A stretch of DNA of 64,000 bases. It comes from Nymphaea colorata. Its lineage: Eukaryota > Streptophyta > Magnoliopsida > Nymphaeales > Nymphaeaceae. This document shows positions 1 to 11,954 of this stretch, in pieces (positions within the stretch are counted from its first letter, which is position 1; every line of letters starts with the position of its first letter). A model generated the notes under the pieces. That model was not told the DNA's origin and made no database searches. It saw only the letters and a list, made by a program, of their open reading frames with translations. The translations under genes and the position numbers were made by a program. Where the stretch lies: positions 1,468,204-1,532,203 of the forward strand of contig NC_045139.1 of assembly GCF_008831285.2 (NCBI RefSeq), in the 5' to 3' direction.

Positions 1-964
1 GGTGGTGATGGTTTTAGCTCCAATAGAATCTAACAAGATGTCGAATATGATACTGTGGATGCAATCAATGTCTATATAAATAAAAGTTACGTCTTGGCTT
101 GTTAGTTAGGATCCTAACACCTAGATGACCATATAGATATGCCATACAAGTTTTTTGTGACATTTGAGATGATATTTAAATTTTCTTTCTTTTTTTTAAA
201 GTTTTCACTATGCTGTTTAGTGCTGCTTAAGAGTTTAAGCACTTATTGAGCCTACTAGGGGCCTACCACCTAGTTACTGGCTTGCTTTTTTGTCTATGCA
301 GATGAATGGGTATTACCACTCTACCAATTGTTTAACGTTGGCCATTCTTTTGGCTATTATATGTAATGATATCTATATCCAGAGACTGAAGTGCTGAATG
401 GTTGTATATAATTGTTCTCCATCTGAGAAAAGCAGAAAGACTCTTTATTTGGATCAAAGAGTAAAAAATTTTCATTTGAGCTGATCGACGTCAAGATTCT
501 GAAAGACAGCATATTTCATTGAGATTCTATTAGTATGTGAAATTTACTGACTGTTCACAATCTCCATTCTAATTAAGCATAGGGGTGCAGCAAGGGTATT
601 ATTTATTTGAGTGAGTGTTTGTTCATGTATGCATGTATGCATGTAAAATATGCTTACATGCTAATACATAAAAAATATATATGTAGATGGGTTACATTAT
701 AAAGCAAAAAACTAACAGCTGCACCACTGCAGCACCGATTTCTCCCTTGTGGCACCAGCCCCAAACTTGGTTAGGTTGCAACACCGTTTTTGGCAAACTG
801 ATGACATAGTTTGGAACTCAATATTGCATGCTGAATGTTGTGGGCCTGCAGAAGATGGAGAAGGAACAGCTTTCCTCTATCCTCACCATGCTTTCTCTTT
901 TCCATATTCCAACATCCTAGTCTGGTTTTGCGACATTTGTGTACAATTTATTTTCTGGTTGCAG
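1..964 (+). other. Intron sequence of the EDM2-like gene (window starts inside the gene)
   Basis: No exon is recognised here. The first exon that matches the EDM2 family begins at 965 after a TTGCAG acceptor, so at least the 3' part of this stretch is intron. A frame that runs from 749 into the exon is not convincing upstream of 965, because residues before that point do not resemble the family. The upstream part of the gene (N-terminus and first zinc-finger cysteines) lies outside the window. Confidence 0.6.
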
Positions 965-2835
965 GTTTTCTCTTGTGCAAGTGCAATATGTGGTCATTTT
1001 TATCATCCAAAGTGTGTTGTGCAATTGCTGTACCCAGAGGGTGGTAATGAAGCATTAGTGCATAAAAAGAGGATTGCTGCTGGAGAGCCCTTTATATGTC
1101 CTATTCACAAATGCATTGTTTGTAAGCGAGGAGAAAATAAAGATGACAACGATTTGCAGTTTGCAATTTGCAGGCGATGTCCCAAAGTATACCACAGGAA
1201 GTGCTTGCCAAGGTTGATTGGGATATTACATCCTTTAATCTGGATGTGCATGAAATACATTTTTACATTTCTAGTATGAATTGGTCTAGTTTTCTGGTTT
1301 TTAACTACCAGTCTGTTAATGGTTTTTTTTGTTAGAAAAATTTCTTTTGAGGAGACAGAAGAGATGGCTCAGAGAGCATGGAATGGCCTGATCCCAAATA
1401 GAATCTTAATTTACTGCTTGTGAGGCTCTGCTTTTATGCTAGTTTGATTGGTTTATTACATTTCATAATTCTCTAACTATATAGAGATATTATGATTGAA
1501 TAGGAACCATGAGATTGATCGAGAATTGGGAACTCCCACAAGAGATCATATCATATTTCCTAAGGCCCCAGGAAAGAAAGTTCTTCCAATCTTACATGAG
1601 AAGAAGATGAAAAATACAATATTGCAACAAGCAAAGGTGGCTTCTCAAGATTTCGTTGAAGAAGAAATGGACTCCGCACATCAAACACAAAATAAAGCTG
1701 GTTTAACTTTAAAAGGAACAAAACCTTCTATAAGAAATGGGAACATCGCATGGAAAAATGTTGCTGAATGGTCCAAACCAGAATTTTCTTCAGGTATGGC
1801 AAGCTCATTGAAGGACATTAGGATCACTAAATCAAAATATATGGCTGAAAGTCCGAAGAAGTACAAAGTACATGAGAATAGATTGATGATGAGATCAAAT
1901 TGCTTGCATACCCCTTCTGTCAAGAAATCAATCAGCTCACAACCTCTTGTTGATAGTGGAACAGAAAAAAGGTAATGTATTTACCATCTCTAGCAAGGAT
2001 GCAAGGGCCTTATGGAATATGTTTGTTTTTGCCATTAGAGGCATAGGCAATTGGGCTTGTCTTTTTTCAAAATGATTTTTGGTTGTGATTAAATGTGTTA
2101 TTATTTTCAAACTGCAGAATAATGACATTGGTGCAGCATGTGAAGTCCTCTTTAACATTGGAAGACATAATAAAAGGGGAGATGGTGACTTCCAATTACT
2201 CCCACAATTCCAGACAAGGCAGAATCACCTTTGGGAGAGTGGAAGCATCAGTTGAGGTATGTGTTGTTAGTAACTACTAAATCAACCTCCTTCAAAGATT
2301 TACATGGAATGCTTCTCATGATTAAAGTTTTAAATCATGTTAATTATGTGCAGGCTGTTAAGATAGCATGGAAGAAGCTAGAAGAAGGATGCAGCATTGA
2401 GGCTGCAAAATCTTTTTGTGAGCCTTGGATGCTTAATGAAATGATGAAGTGGAAGGTTGACCACTTTTGTATATCTTCTCAATGTCTTCTTAAAATGATG
2501 AGTGCTTGTTATATGGGCATGTGGCAACCCTAATAGAAGGTGTTTTTTTATCATGAAATAAGGAGAAGATAGAAATGTAAGACAGCGTGCATAATCATAA
2601 GTCAAATATGGCCCTTGTTAGACCAAAGATCTAAAACAAATAAAACATTCCATCACATAGTCTGAAAGAAAGAATTGAAAAGAGAAATATCAAATATGTG
2701 GATTGATGATTAAGTTAGGAAGGTCTACACTTCTAGAAACATCAAAATAAATTAGAGGTGTCATATTATAGCAATGTACCATGTTTTTCTCGGCGGGCAG
2801 GTGGGGGATGGGGTGTGGAGGGGGAGGGGGAAGAG

Positions 2836-2915
<80 letters not shown>

Positions 2916-2957
2916 CTTTCACAAGCATAAATCTCCCTCTCTCTCTCGCTCGCTATA

Positions 2958-3001
<44 letters not shown>

Positions 3002-6000
3002 GTCCAGTGTCACAGATATCGTGATATTTTCGAAAATATCACGATATTAACGTAAAAAATAAGAAAAAAAAGAGGAAAAACTAAACTATTATTTTCATCA
3101 CTTCTATTATCATTAAAAACATTCCTGTTATGATCTTATCACTGTTATATAGTTTTATTTATGTTTTCCTATTAGTTTCTCATTTATTTCATTTATACCT
3201 ATTTTTTTAGTTTTTCTCAAGATCTTTCCCAAAAAACTTTGCTGTTAAAAACCCGAGAAAAATCTTGCCGATAAAAACCCGAGAACCATATTTGTGACAA
3301 TGGTATACACATAATATATATATATATATATATATCTCGTCTCTCTCTCGTGCGTATGGTCATTCTAGTCTTATGTGGTTCCTGTTACTTTTCTTTTCTG
3401 TGTGTGCCTCTGAAACTAGATGATGCTGAGAGGATTTATATGACGTTTTTTAGCTGGCAGCGTTATTGACTTTACTGCAGATTTTGGGACCTAATTCTTC
3501 TCATGTTTTGCTTCCTTTACTATATTCTGGATAATGCCTGCCACATGCGTCTTAGTTTGACCTCTGTATAACATTGAGCAAAGTAGATGTTTATGATGGT
3601 TGTGTTGATGATATGTTTTGACATGCTCAGAAGAAGCTAAATATCTATCTTGCACCTTTTCTATATGGCCCACGCTACACTTCATTTGGGCGTCATTTTA
3701 CATCGATACCAAAGCTTAAAGAGGTAAACACTAGTATTGCTTTGATAAACTGACCTCTTCGTTCATGTAAATGCAATCTATGCAGTTCTCAGGGAAAAAA
3801 CTTTGTTGTTTTAAAGATAATTGATTTCACTATTTCATGATTTTGTACCTGCTATATTGACAGATAGTGGACATGCTTCATTGGTATGTTGCAAGTGGTG
3901 ACACGGTATGGAATACTTTCCTTATATGGTGGATGTTTTGCTCTCATTTTCTTGTAGATTAGATATCTTACGCATTTGGTCTATAATCTGGAAAATATTT
4001 TAGGGTTCTTGTGCTGCTTTCCTAGTATATCAGCCATAGCCATGTGTGCTGAATCTGCAGCATTTCATATTATTTTATTGAATATATCTTGTGCTTGAAG
4101 CTTGGTAATTAGCAATCTAATATGTATGTGCTTATGGTTACAGCATTCTGTTTACTAAGGAACCATTTATTGATGATCCTTTTAGTAGTCCTTGTCCTCT
4201 TTCTTGTTTTGATGCATTCTAACATATGATTGATTTTATAATTTTATGTAATTGCTATTAGATTGTTGACTTCAGCTGTGGATCTAATGACTTCAGCTGG
4301 TTGTTGAAGACTAGACTGGAACAGACTGGGAAGAAGTGCTTTTATAAGAACTATGATATATTTCACCCAAAGGTACACTGAAAAATAGAAAATTTTGACT
4401 TTTATGTTCTTGTCACCTCAAGCCTTTTAGAAATTTGCGTTTTTTAGATATTATTATGCAGCTTGATGCAGTCTTCTGGTTGTTCCTTCCCAGTGAAAGT
4501 TGTGTGTGAAGCATTATCACAAATATCGGGTTTTTAACAGTGATTTTTTTCGGATATTTTTTGGCAGAGTTATTTTTCTCAGGAAAATCTTGGGAAAAGC
4601 TCAGAAAACTTTAAAAAATGAAAAAAATTCAAGAAAAAGTAAAAATGAATAAATAAGAAACTAATAATAAAACATAAATGAAACTAGATAAAAGCGATAA
4701 GAAGAATGTTTTAATGATGATAAAAATAATGAAAATTGAAAAATAATTCAGTTTAAATTTAAACTTGAATCCGTGATGATATCAACATTAAAAAAGGAAA
4801 AATAAGAAAATTTAGAAAAAATAACGTGAAAATAACATGATAAACATATTATCCTGTTTTTTTCCAAATATCGGAATTTTTTCACTTTTTTTTCTCTTTA
4901 ATATTGCAATATTTTCAAAAATATCGCGATGTCTGTGGCACTGGTGTGAAGTGTGATCAGTTTATCTGCCTGACTTTTCAAAAAATGATTGTTGGACTCA
5001 ATCACTCAATGTTGAAACTTCCATCAAATATCCTAGAGATTGGCTTCATTATTAGCATTCCTATTTTGAGGAAAAAAGTGTGACGGTGAAGATGACAGAA
5101 AAATGTGAAGATGAAAATACATTTATATTCAATAAAGGTATATGTGAGCTAAAGATTTAGCCTTTGGAAGCTCAAGTGGTTAATGTAAACCCTTTAAGCT
5201 TTAGAATTAAATGTTGACTCATGACTTTTTTGGAACAAAGGTGACCATGGCTATGGAGACTGAGCAAGAATTGCATTGTGTTAGTCTGAAATAAGAATTA
5301 TGAAGAGCAAGGGCGAGCAAGGAGGTCTTGGTTTTACCAGCTTAACTGGTTAAATGTTAGAAAATGAGGCATACCTTGTCAGTGAATTTGTGCAGCTTAC
5401 ATGCACAATTTTGATATACTTTCTCCTTTCCCTGTTTTTGCTTTCAATGTTCCAATCAAATGCCAGATCGTTTGATTCTCCATTTTTTTCGTGTTCATCC
5501 ACACACATAAAATCGACATCGAGAAGATCTGCAAAAAATTGCTCTATCTTCATAGCCACTGACATACCCACGTGACCTAGGTTGCTTGTCATTGTTGTCT
5601 TTCTTTTCTAGCAAGCATAAGGCAGTAGTTCAGTTAATATAATGCCAATTAGTCACAAGTTGATTTTAGGCGAGGTTCTCAATTCCATGCATACCACTGG
5701 TAACAGTCTATATGTTAGTTTGTTGTGCACTGCAATTGATTTGCTGCCTTTGGAATCCTAATGAGGGATGAAGTTGAAATTATAGGAACAAACTGGAACC
5801 CTGAACACGGCTTTTGATGGCCTGGGGGCGTTAGGCCACATTCGGGCCCTTAGACAACTTTATAGGGGTAAAAGCTTGGTCCCTCCTGGGATGATGTTTT
5901 CCCCACTTCTTAATTAGATAAAATGGAATTGAGCATCTGATAACTTCTTTCTATATGGGGCAACCTTCGTGCACATCGAACATGCATGAGGGGTTTATAT

Positions 6001-7848
6001 GCAATGTATTCTGTGAACATGCATGAGGGGTCATGACCTTTAAATACATTACTGTGGACATTTAAACATGCCAGCAGTCTATAATCAGAAAAACGTCTTT
6101 TTGATGATTAATTTTCTTACCCAGCATAGAGAGCTTATCAGTATTTCTTCTGGTTCTGTGGAAGAACGTTATGTGCAATGTATTCTGTGATTTTATTGCA
6201 CCTGTACTGCAGATTAATTTTGAGTTTGAACGGAGGGACTGGATGAGTGTGTCCAAGGAAGAATTGCCACCAGGAAATGGTCTGGTACTTCTGCGAAGAC
6301 CAAATTTATCAATTTCACATAAATTACGTAATTCTAATTCTGTATTTCAAGTTAGCAAATTTGATCCTATTTTAAAATCTGACTCTGATTCTTCTTTTGT
6401 TTGATTTGACTTCATTTAGATCATGGGACTTAATCCTCCTTTTGGAGTTAGGGCATCTCATGCAAACAGATTCATCAACAAAGCACTTAGCTTTGACCCC
6501 AAGCTTCTAGTGCTTATTGTTCCTCCTGAAACAGAAAGGTAAACCATCTGCTAATTGCAAACCTGTTCTTAAATGCTTGTGGCAATAATTATGTTGTGAA
6601 TTTCCTTTGACAGGTTGAATGAGAAGAGGTACCCATATGATCTCGTCTGGGAGGATGCTGAAAAATTAAAAGGAAAGGTATGTCACCAGAGCTCTTGTTT
6701 GTAAGGATTTTAACTAGTTGGATTCAATTTGATCATATCAATGATGGTATAGACTTTGTACCTGGAATAGGAGTTTGGGCTATGTATCCTTATCGCTTCG
6801 TACATGACCTAACGTTTGTAACCTCGACAATCTGCTAGTGGTTGCCATCTGTTTAATCCATCAGTCTATCCAGGCCTTTTACCTACCGGGATCACTTGAT
6901 CAGGAGGACAAGGAGCTTGCCCAGTGGAATATTGTACCACCAGTCCTTTACCTGTGGAGTCGTCCTGATTGGACGGATCATCACCGGACCATAGCAATAC
7001 AGCAGGGACATACAACTGAACGTGAAATTGCATCTAAGGAAAGAGGCAAACCAATGAAAGTGATAAAGAAACAGAAGGTGCAACCAGCAGTGCTCGGTGT
7101 GGTGTCAAAAAGCGAGATCTCAATAATAGGCAATCAGAATAGGCCCCACAGTACTACTCATGCTTGCACAAGCACAGGATCTGGAGGACTGCACGTCTCT
7201 GCATCTGCTGGAGATTGGTACTCCTACTCTCAGAAGGGTGGCATGCCTGAAACAGGAAATCAAGATTGTGCTTCCAATAGTGGTCATGGCTATTCTACGC
7301 ATGGGGAGACGCAGGTTCAACTTCCAACATTAGTGAATGACAACATTCCAGAGACTTTTACATCAACCAGCAAAGTTTATTCTAGTCATTATGGTCTTAT
7401 GCATGCATCAGGTTTTGATGCTACAATGCAGCCCAGTCCCTATGGGCAACACACTGCTTATGGCTCCTCCTGTCAATTTGATGCTACATTGCATCCCAGT
7501 TCCTATCCCTATGAGCAATACGCTGCGTATGGCTTCTCCCATCAAAGCGGATCAGACTCTTCATTTGGCATGTCAGATGCTGCAGCAGGACATGGATATG
7601 CGGGGTTAACTGCTTCTGCTCCACAAGGGTATGCACCACATCCATTTTATCAAGCATCACCGTCAGCCACAAGTGGTGCCTTTGATCAAGTGAGTCGGCC
7701 TTGGCCTGGAAGTAGTTACAATGGGAGCATGCTGAGCTACCCTGTTCAAATGCCGCCTTACTCCGTGCAGCAGGAGCAATTAAATCCCCAAGTAGCAACG
7801 GCCACTGAAGACTTGATGAACTCTTCGATGTCGCATCACAAGGGTTAG
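965..7848 (+). CDS. EDM2: EDM2-like PHD-finger/methyltransferase-like chromatin protein, C-terminal 838 residues
   Basis: Exons read directly: 965-1212, 1336-1419, 1504-1971, 2118-2256, 2354-2455, 3631-3723, 3864-3905, 4262-4372, 6213-6284, 6420-6538, 6614-6677 and 6874-7848. All have GT-AG borders, and phases join into one open frame ending at TAG 7846-7848. The first exon holds the zinc-finger/PHD part (ICGHFYHPKC, CIVCKRGENK, ICRRCPKVYHRKCLPR). Later exons give RYTSFGRHFT, the SAM-pocket-like IVDFSCGSNDFS, and GLNPPFGVRASHAN with an NPPF motif as in DNA methyltransferases. FYLPGS and LWSRPDW follow, then a Tyr/Gly/Ser/Gln-rich tail with YGQHTAYG-type repeats. In Arabidopsis, EDM2 is a nuclear protein that acts on histone marks at intronic heterochromatin and controls RPP7 transcript processing. 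Whether the methyltransferase-like fold is catalytic is not known from sequence. The donor at 2456 (GTTGAC) is weak. The 5' part is missing only because of the window edge. Confidence 0.93.
2845..2999. repeat. Compound (TA)n / (GA)n / (CT)n / (AT)n microsatellite in an EDM2 intron
   Basis: A (TA)n run is followed by (GA)n, a short unique stretch, (CT)n and another (AT)n run. The tract ends just before the left end of the first intronic MITE. It lies in the long intron between exons 2354-2455 and 3631-3723. Frames across it translate to Tyr-Ile or Arg-Glu runs and are not genes. Confidence 0.95.
3005..3302 (+). mobile_element. hAT-like MITE copy 1 in an EDM2 intron
   Basis: About 298 bp, non-coding and AT-rich. 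The ends are inverted repeats: it starts CAGTGTCACAGATATCG, and the reverse complement of its end reads CATTGTCACAAATATGG. Just inside the left end is a perfect 32-bp palindrome (3016-3047, half-site ATATCGTGATATTTTC). A second element with the same termini lies at 4512-4943 in opposite orientation and has a clean 8-bp target duplication. No target duplication is visible here, perhaps because of the adjoining microsatellite. Confidence 0.7.
3313..3334. repeat. (TA)n microsatellite
   Basis: Short TA tract directly after MITE copy 1 in the same intron. Confidence 0.9.
4512..4943 (-). mobile_element. hAT-like MITE copy 2 in an EDM2 intron, 8-bp target duplication
   Basis: About 432 bp in the intron between exons 4262-4372 and 6213-6284. 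It starts CATTATCACAAATATCG, and the reverse complement of its end is CAGTGCCACAGACATCG, the same termini as copy 1 in reverse order. The flanks are an exact 8-bp direct repeat, GTGTGAAG at 4504-4511 and at 4944-4951, which is typical of hAT-superfamily insertions. There is no coding capacity, so it is a non-autonomous element. Confidence 0.82.
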
Positions 7849-8847
7849 GGCACTAGAGTGTTCATACCAAAAAGGTAGGTTGTATGCTTCACACGAGAGA
7901 TGGTCAGTTTCATAATTTTTCTGATAGTGTTAACGTGGTCGCTCCTGCCCCAAGTTGATACTCGTTACTCTGGGTTCCCAGCAACTTCAATGCACAGAGC
8001 AATAGATACACCAAATATTAGCGTTCTTATTTGCTTGAGTTCATATATTGCTAAATTACGTGCTTTGAATTACAGTTATGGGTTTCCAAAACATGAAGAT
8101 GTGCACCATTGTCGCAAGGGGAATACATAATTGGATTTAAAAATAGCGTACCCTGTTGCATGGACCTTGATTGCTGAAGGAAACTACTTTGGAAATGGCA
8201 TCAGTGCTAATGAAGGATATATGTGTGTGGTCTCACCACATTACAGTAAAACCTGAGGGCATAAATGAGTTTGTCTTTCCATTCCGTCATAAATGCATTT
8301 CCCTTGACCATGTTTTTGGAAAAAACATACAAGCTCTTATCGCATTCCAAAGCCATCACATGCACATATCCAATAATTTCGTAAAGAAAAGAAAGCAATT
8401 CAACTTCTCATGGCAACGGGAAAGAGATCTCCCAGTTCTTGAAAATGGTGTGAGCCAACACATCACGCTGAATTCAGACTGTACCCATGAAAGTATCATG
8501 CATAAAGTTCTTGGTTTCAAAAGCATATGTGAAGCAAAAGCCGAAGAGCAACTGAAGTACTTAAGGTAGCCATGTTTGGCCTATAACAGGATAAGAGCGT
8601 ATATTTTTCTCATTTGCGTCAACTGAGTTTCTCATTTCAACTCTGTCATTATTCCGCCATTCGACAACCATGAGAACTGGTCTTTGCATTAATGAGTCGT
8701 ATAGGATCTCACCCGTCCAGATCTTCTGCTATAATTGCATTCAATTGCAGTGTGAACGGGGAGAAACTTTTGCCATCTGCTCTATTCTGAAGTCACCATC
8801 AATAAGGAAGATGGAATTGACTTGGGGCCGATTCTGAGCCAAACAAC
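7849..8847 (+). other. 3' UTR and downstream region of the EDM2-like gene
   Basis: The stretch follows the stop codon. An open frame at 8171-8569 (132 codons) has no recognisable domain and no intron signals, and I treat it as chance or UTR sequence. No other gene is seen before the start of the repeated block near 8848. Confidence 0.5.
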
Positions 8848-9154
8848 ATGCAAAGATGGTGGACCATTAGAAAAAAGAAAAAAAAAAAAGGAAAAGAAAT
8901 CTCTAATATAATAGCTTTCAGTATTATCCATATGCCCATATCAGCCGACATGGTGCAGATTTCTTTGAAGAAAAAGTTTTCTGCGTCTTGTGTGGAAGTT
9001 CATTCAAACATCGAAAGTACTTGTCGCTTCCTCGCTTGAATTTCTTATCCAGTTGAATGCCATCGATGATGCCTAGATTTTCAACCTTAAAGTCCTCCAC
9101 TTATTGAGTTTCAGGTGTATTTACCAAACAGCTCAATTTTGGGGGACGCGCTTA

Positions 9155-9156
<2 letters not shown>

Positions 9157-9232
<76 letters not shown>
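9157..9232. repeat. (AT)n microsatellite, 76 bp
   Basis: Pure AT dinucleotide tract in the 3' flank of gene A. The corresponding position in cassette copy 2 (about 23600-23730) has unique sequence instead, so the tract expanded after duplication or was lost there. Confidence 0.95.
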
Positions 9233-9235
<3 letters not shown>

Positions 9236-9757
9236 GTTGCCGTTGGATAATTGCGAGCTGATGACTAAAATTTAAAAATTCATCACTAAAAGGACCATAA
9301 ATCTTTGCTGCACTCACCATTATAATCTGTTGTGGTACTATAAACCGTTGTTAATATCAAAGCAGTGACTGTTTTTTAGTGATAAACTTTTAAATTTTAG
9401 TCGTTTGACAACATCCATACGGTTCACAAGGCTTTTATATATAGAGCTTACATAAATAACCAACTTGGATTTCATCTTGTAAAAAGTAACTTTATGTGTG
9501 AATTAAGCCGATCAGATAACTCATGACTCAGTCTAGGTATTCCGCATTTTGTTTATTATTTCGCGACCATTAAGGCGGTGTTTCATAGAATACGTCCAGT
9601 TCCTCCAAATGGGGATACTGCATAGGAGTAGAAGTTCAGCGCCAGCAAATATTCCAAAGCAAATATACTTTGAATAACAGAGGGGTACATGCACTATAAT
9701 AAGAAGAACATTGGCCTGCAGGGCATGAATCACTAAGGCCGCACCTCAATAAGTGCA

Positions 9758-9763
9758 TTTATT
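9758..9763 (-). terminator. Polyadenylation signal AATAAA of gene A
   Basis: On the minus strand this reads AATAAA, about 75 nt beyond the TAG of gene A. The same hexamer is kept in genes B (24262-24267) and C (30194-30199) within a conserved GTGCTTCTAAATAAATGCAC context. Confidence 0.6.
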
Positions 9764-9838
9764 TAGAAGCACAACGACACAGTTGACACGCAGTTCATCA
9801 CAGACACAGAAAAGGGCTTAAAGGAAAGAAGGCCCTCT

Positions 9839-11112
9839 CTAGTTGCCACCCTGCACAAACTCTGCGTACTCCTCAGCCGAGCAGCACCTGTACCCGCACC
9901 GGTAATAGCAACCGCGCCCATGTCCATATCCATATCCGCCACCGTGTCCATATCCACCGTATCCACCGCGTCCATATCCATATCCACCGCGTCCATATCC
10001 ACCTCCTCCATATCCTCCGTACTTTTCATCGTTGAACTCATCCATCTGCGTCTGGGAGAGAGCATCCCTCTTGTCTGAATTAAGTCAAAAGAGATATATC
10101 ATCAAGAAAAGATACATGTAATCAGTAATACATGTACAAAAATACAAAAGAATCTGCAACTGTTTAGGAAAATAGCTGAGAAATTAACAAGGAAGGAACA
10201 AAAGAAAAGACAAGAGATGGATTTTCCACAGATCATGCTGGGAAAGTACAGGTACTCAAAAAAAAAAAAGTGCATGATCTAATATATAATCATTGAGATA
10301 AAGGAGTCACAAAGTATATATGCATGACAAGTAGAGTATTTCAGCATCTCGCCCAAGACATGAGCTGAAGTTACCCCTTCCCTACCCCAGGATCCAAACC
10401 TGCATCGCTAGCTATACATCTCAGCTTATACATCATTTCTCTTCTATTGGCACACCCTTTATTGGCTTACGAAGTGAGTGCTCATGACATACGAACCAGA
10501 GAACAGCCGCCTAATGGCCGGTGAGCCACTGACTTGAGATCAGAATTTGCATCCTTTTGAAAACAGTAATAAAGTACTTTTATTCTAAATAGTATATAAA
10601 TTTGACTTATCAAAGGAGTGGTACTCCTAAGAATCAGAACCTCTCAGCCTGTTTGCTCACTCACAGTTATCACCTGTTCTATGCCCACAACTCTCTTTGG
10701 AAATTTCTGAGATTTGATGAAAATTCTGAATACGATTATCACTTGTTATACTTAGTCAAACAAAGATCTAGTGAAGACTTTCCATTGATGTCCCCACTGC
10801 ACAGAGATCACACCTACCATAGAGTATGGTTTGGTTCTAGGAAATTAGCAACAGAGTTATATGAATCTGTATGGAAGATTGGAACATAATAGTGGGACAA
10901 GGTTTGGAAGAGGATTAAGAAAACATTGAAAGCATGGTCTGAATATGGCTCTAGAACATATAAAAAGTACTTGTCGGCAAAGTATAACGAAGAAGCAGAG
11001 AATGAGAAACCCCACCAGCAACAGGTTTCTCTTCCAACTCACGAGCAAGCACTTGGGAAAAGAGCAAGAACGCGGCAAAGATAACGAGGAGGGAGATCCT
11101 TCTCAGTGCCAT
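9839..11112 (-). CDS. Gene A: secreted Gly/Tyr-rich protein with one C-terminal Cys motif, 110 aa
   Basis: Minus-strand join of exon 1 (11016-11112, 97 nt) and exon 2 (9839-10074, 236 nt), with a 941-nt phase-1 intron (GTGGGG donor, TTCAG acceptor). Exon 1 encodes a signal peptide (MALRRISLLVIFAAF...), with likely cleavage after VLA near residue 23. This is followed by RELEEKPVA, which resembles the start of the plant glycine-rich protein family (nodulin/GRP type, PF07172). Exon 2 gives an acidic linker (DALSQTQMDEFNDEKY), a GYGRGGYGGYGHGG-type repeat, and the terminal motif C88-x3-C92-x3-C96-C97-SAEEYAEFVQ. The protein is probably exported to the wall or apoplast. The four cysteines could form two disulfides or link to the wall. 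Function is unknown. It is the left member of cassette copy 1; gene D is its right neighbour. Confidence 0.88.
10602..10889 (+). other. Antisense open frame inside the intron of gene A, kept in three copies
   Basis: A 95-codon frame on the plus strand lies wholly within the gene A intron. The same frame stays open and ends at the same stop in the introns of B (25119-25382) and C (31110-31346). No domain is recognised. It may be chance openness in a recently duplicated intron or the remnant of an inserted gene fragment. I do not call it a gene. Confidence 0.3.
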
Positions 11113-11175
11113 GGCTAACTGCTATGACTAATGATCAAGGGAAGACGAGATGTGTTTCAGGCACCACACCTTGGC

Positions 11176-11185
11176 CTATTTATAG
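11176..11185 (-). promoter_or_regulatory. TATA box of gene A (CTATAAATAG)
   Basis: CTATAAATAG on the minus strand, 64 bp before the ATG. The same decamer and its surroundings (TTTCAGGCACC on the plus strand between it and the gene) are present in D, C and H1, and in altered form in the others. A (GA)n/(CT)n tract lies upstream at 11219-11232. Confidence 0.8.
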
Positions 11186-11954
11186 TGTTTAAGTGCGATA
11201 TTTCAGTTTTACACACAAAGAGAGAGAGAGAGTACACTATTGATTATTTTGTGAGTGAGAGCTCACTTATTAGTTGTGCCAGTGGTAGTTGACACCATTA
11301 AATGTAGTAGTTACCAAAAAGGCGCTTACTTTAATGAGTTGGGTGCCTATGGAGCATCAACGCGAGTCTAATGTAGGGTCCAACTCCATAATATAAAAAA
11401 TTTTCAAAAACTGGTTGTGGTTAGAGTGGGCAATGGCCCACACTAGCCAACATGTAGCTCTGCCACTGATTAAATGTATCTTATCATATATGGCCCATTT
11501 ATAATGAAGGGTGATGTAATTGGTCGTCTATTCTCTCTCTCTCTCTCCCTCTCCCTCACAGGCACACTGAACAATATTACAGTCGAAGTTAATACTAGAC
11601 TCTGAAGATCCATTGAACATACAGTGCAGCAAGATCTCAGCGATGCAAAAAGGTGTCTAAGTGTTCGCCTACCCACGGCCATTCATCTCTTGCACTTACA
11701 CGTGAAACCATTTGTTTCCACAAGAAAACAATTGAAAGGCAAAAGGAAAAAACGGTGCAGGTAGGTGATATAACCTAGAAAATAACCAAAAGGCCCCTAC
11801 TGGTTGAATGAAAGACCCTCTCTCCTACGAGAGTGAAAATGAAATTCAAAAATTTTTTCTTCCGGTAAAATGATTGGAACATGTCTCAGAAAAAAAAAAT
11901 TATCAAAATCTTTCTTCACCACACGTTCTCGTTAGTAAAAGTAAACTTTACAAG

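Noticed and set aside
749-964. Open frame upstream of the first EDM2 exon, starting with an ATG at 749
   Set aside because: It runs through an intron-like, T-rich stretch into a perfect acceptor at 965, and the residues before it do not resemble EDM2. It is chance openness, not the gene start.
2690-3055. Open frames on both strands across the microsatellite in the EDM2 intron
   Set aside because: They consist of Tyr-Ile, Arg-Glu and Ser-Leu dipeptide runs from TA and GA tracts.
8171-8569. 132-codon plus-strand frame downstream of EDM2
   Set aside because: No recognised domain, no splice or promoter context, and it lies in the likely 3' UTR.
9763-10065. Frame rich in Met-Asp repeats overlapping exon 2 of gene A (also at B and C)
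   Set aside because: It is the shifted reading of the Gly/Tyr repeat. The real frame joins exon 1 at phase 1 and carries the Cys motif.
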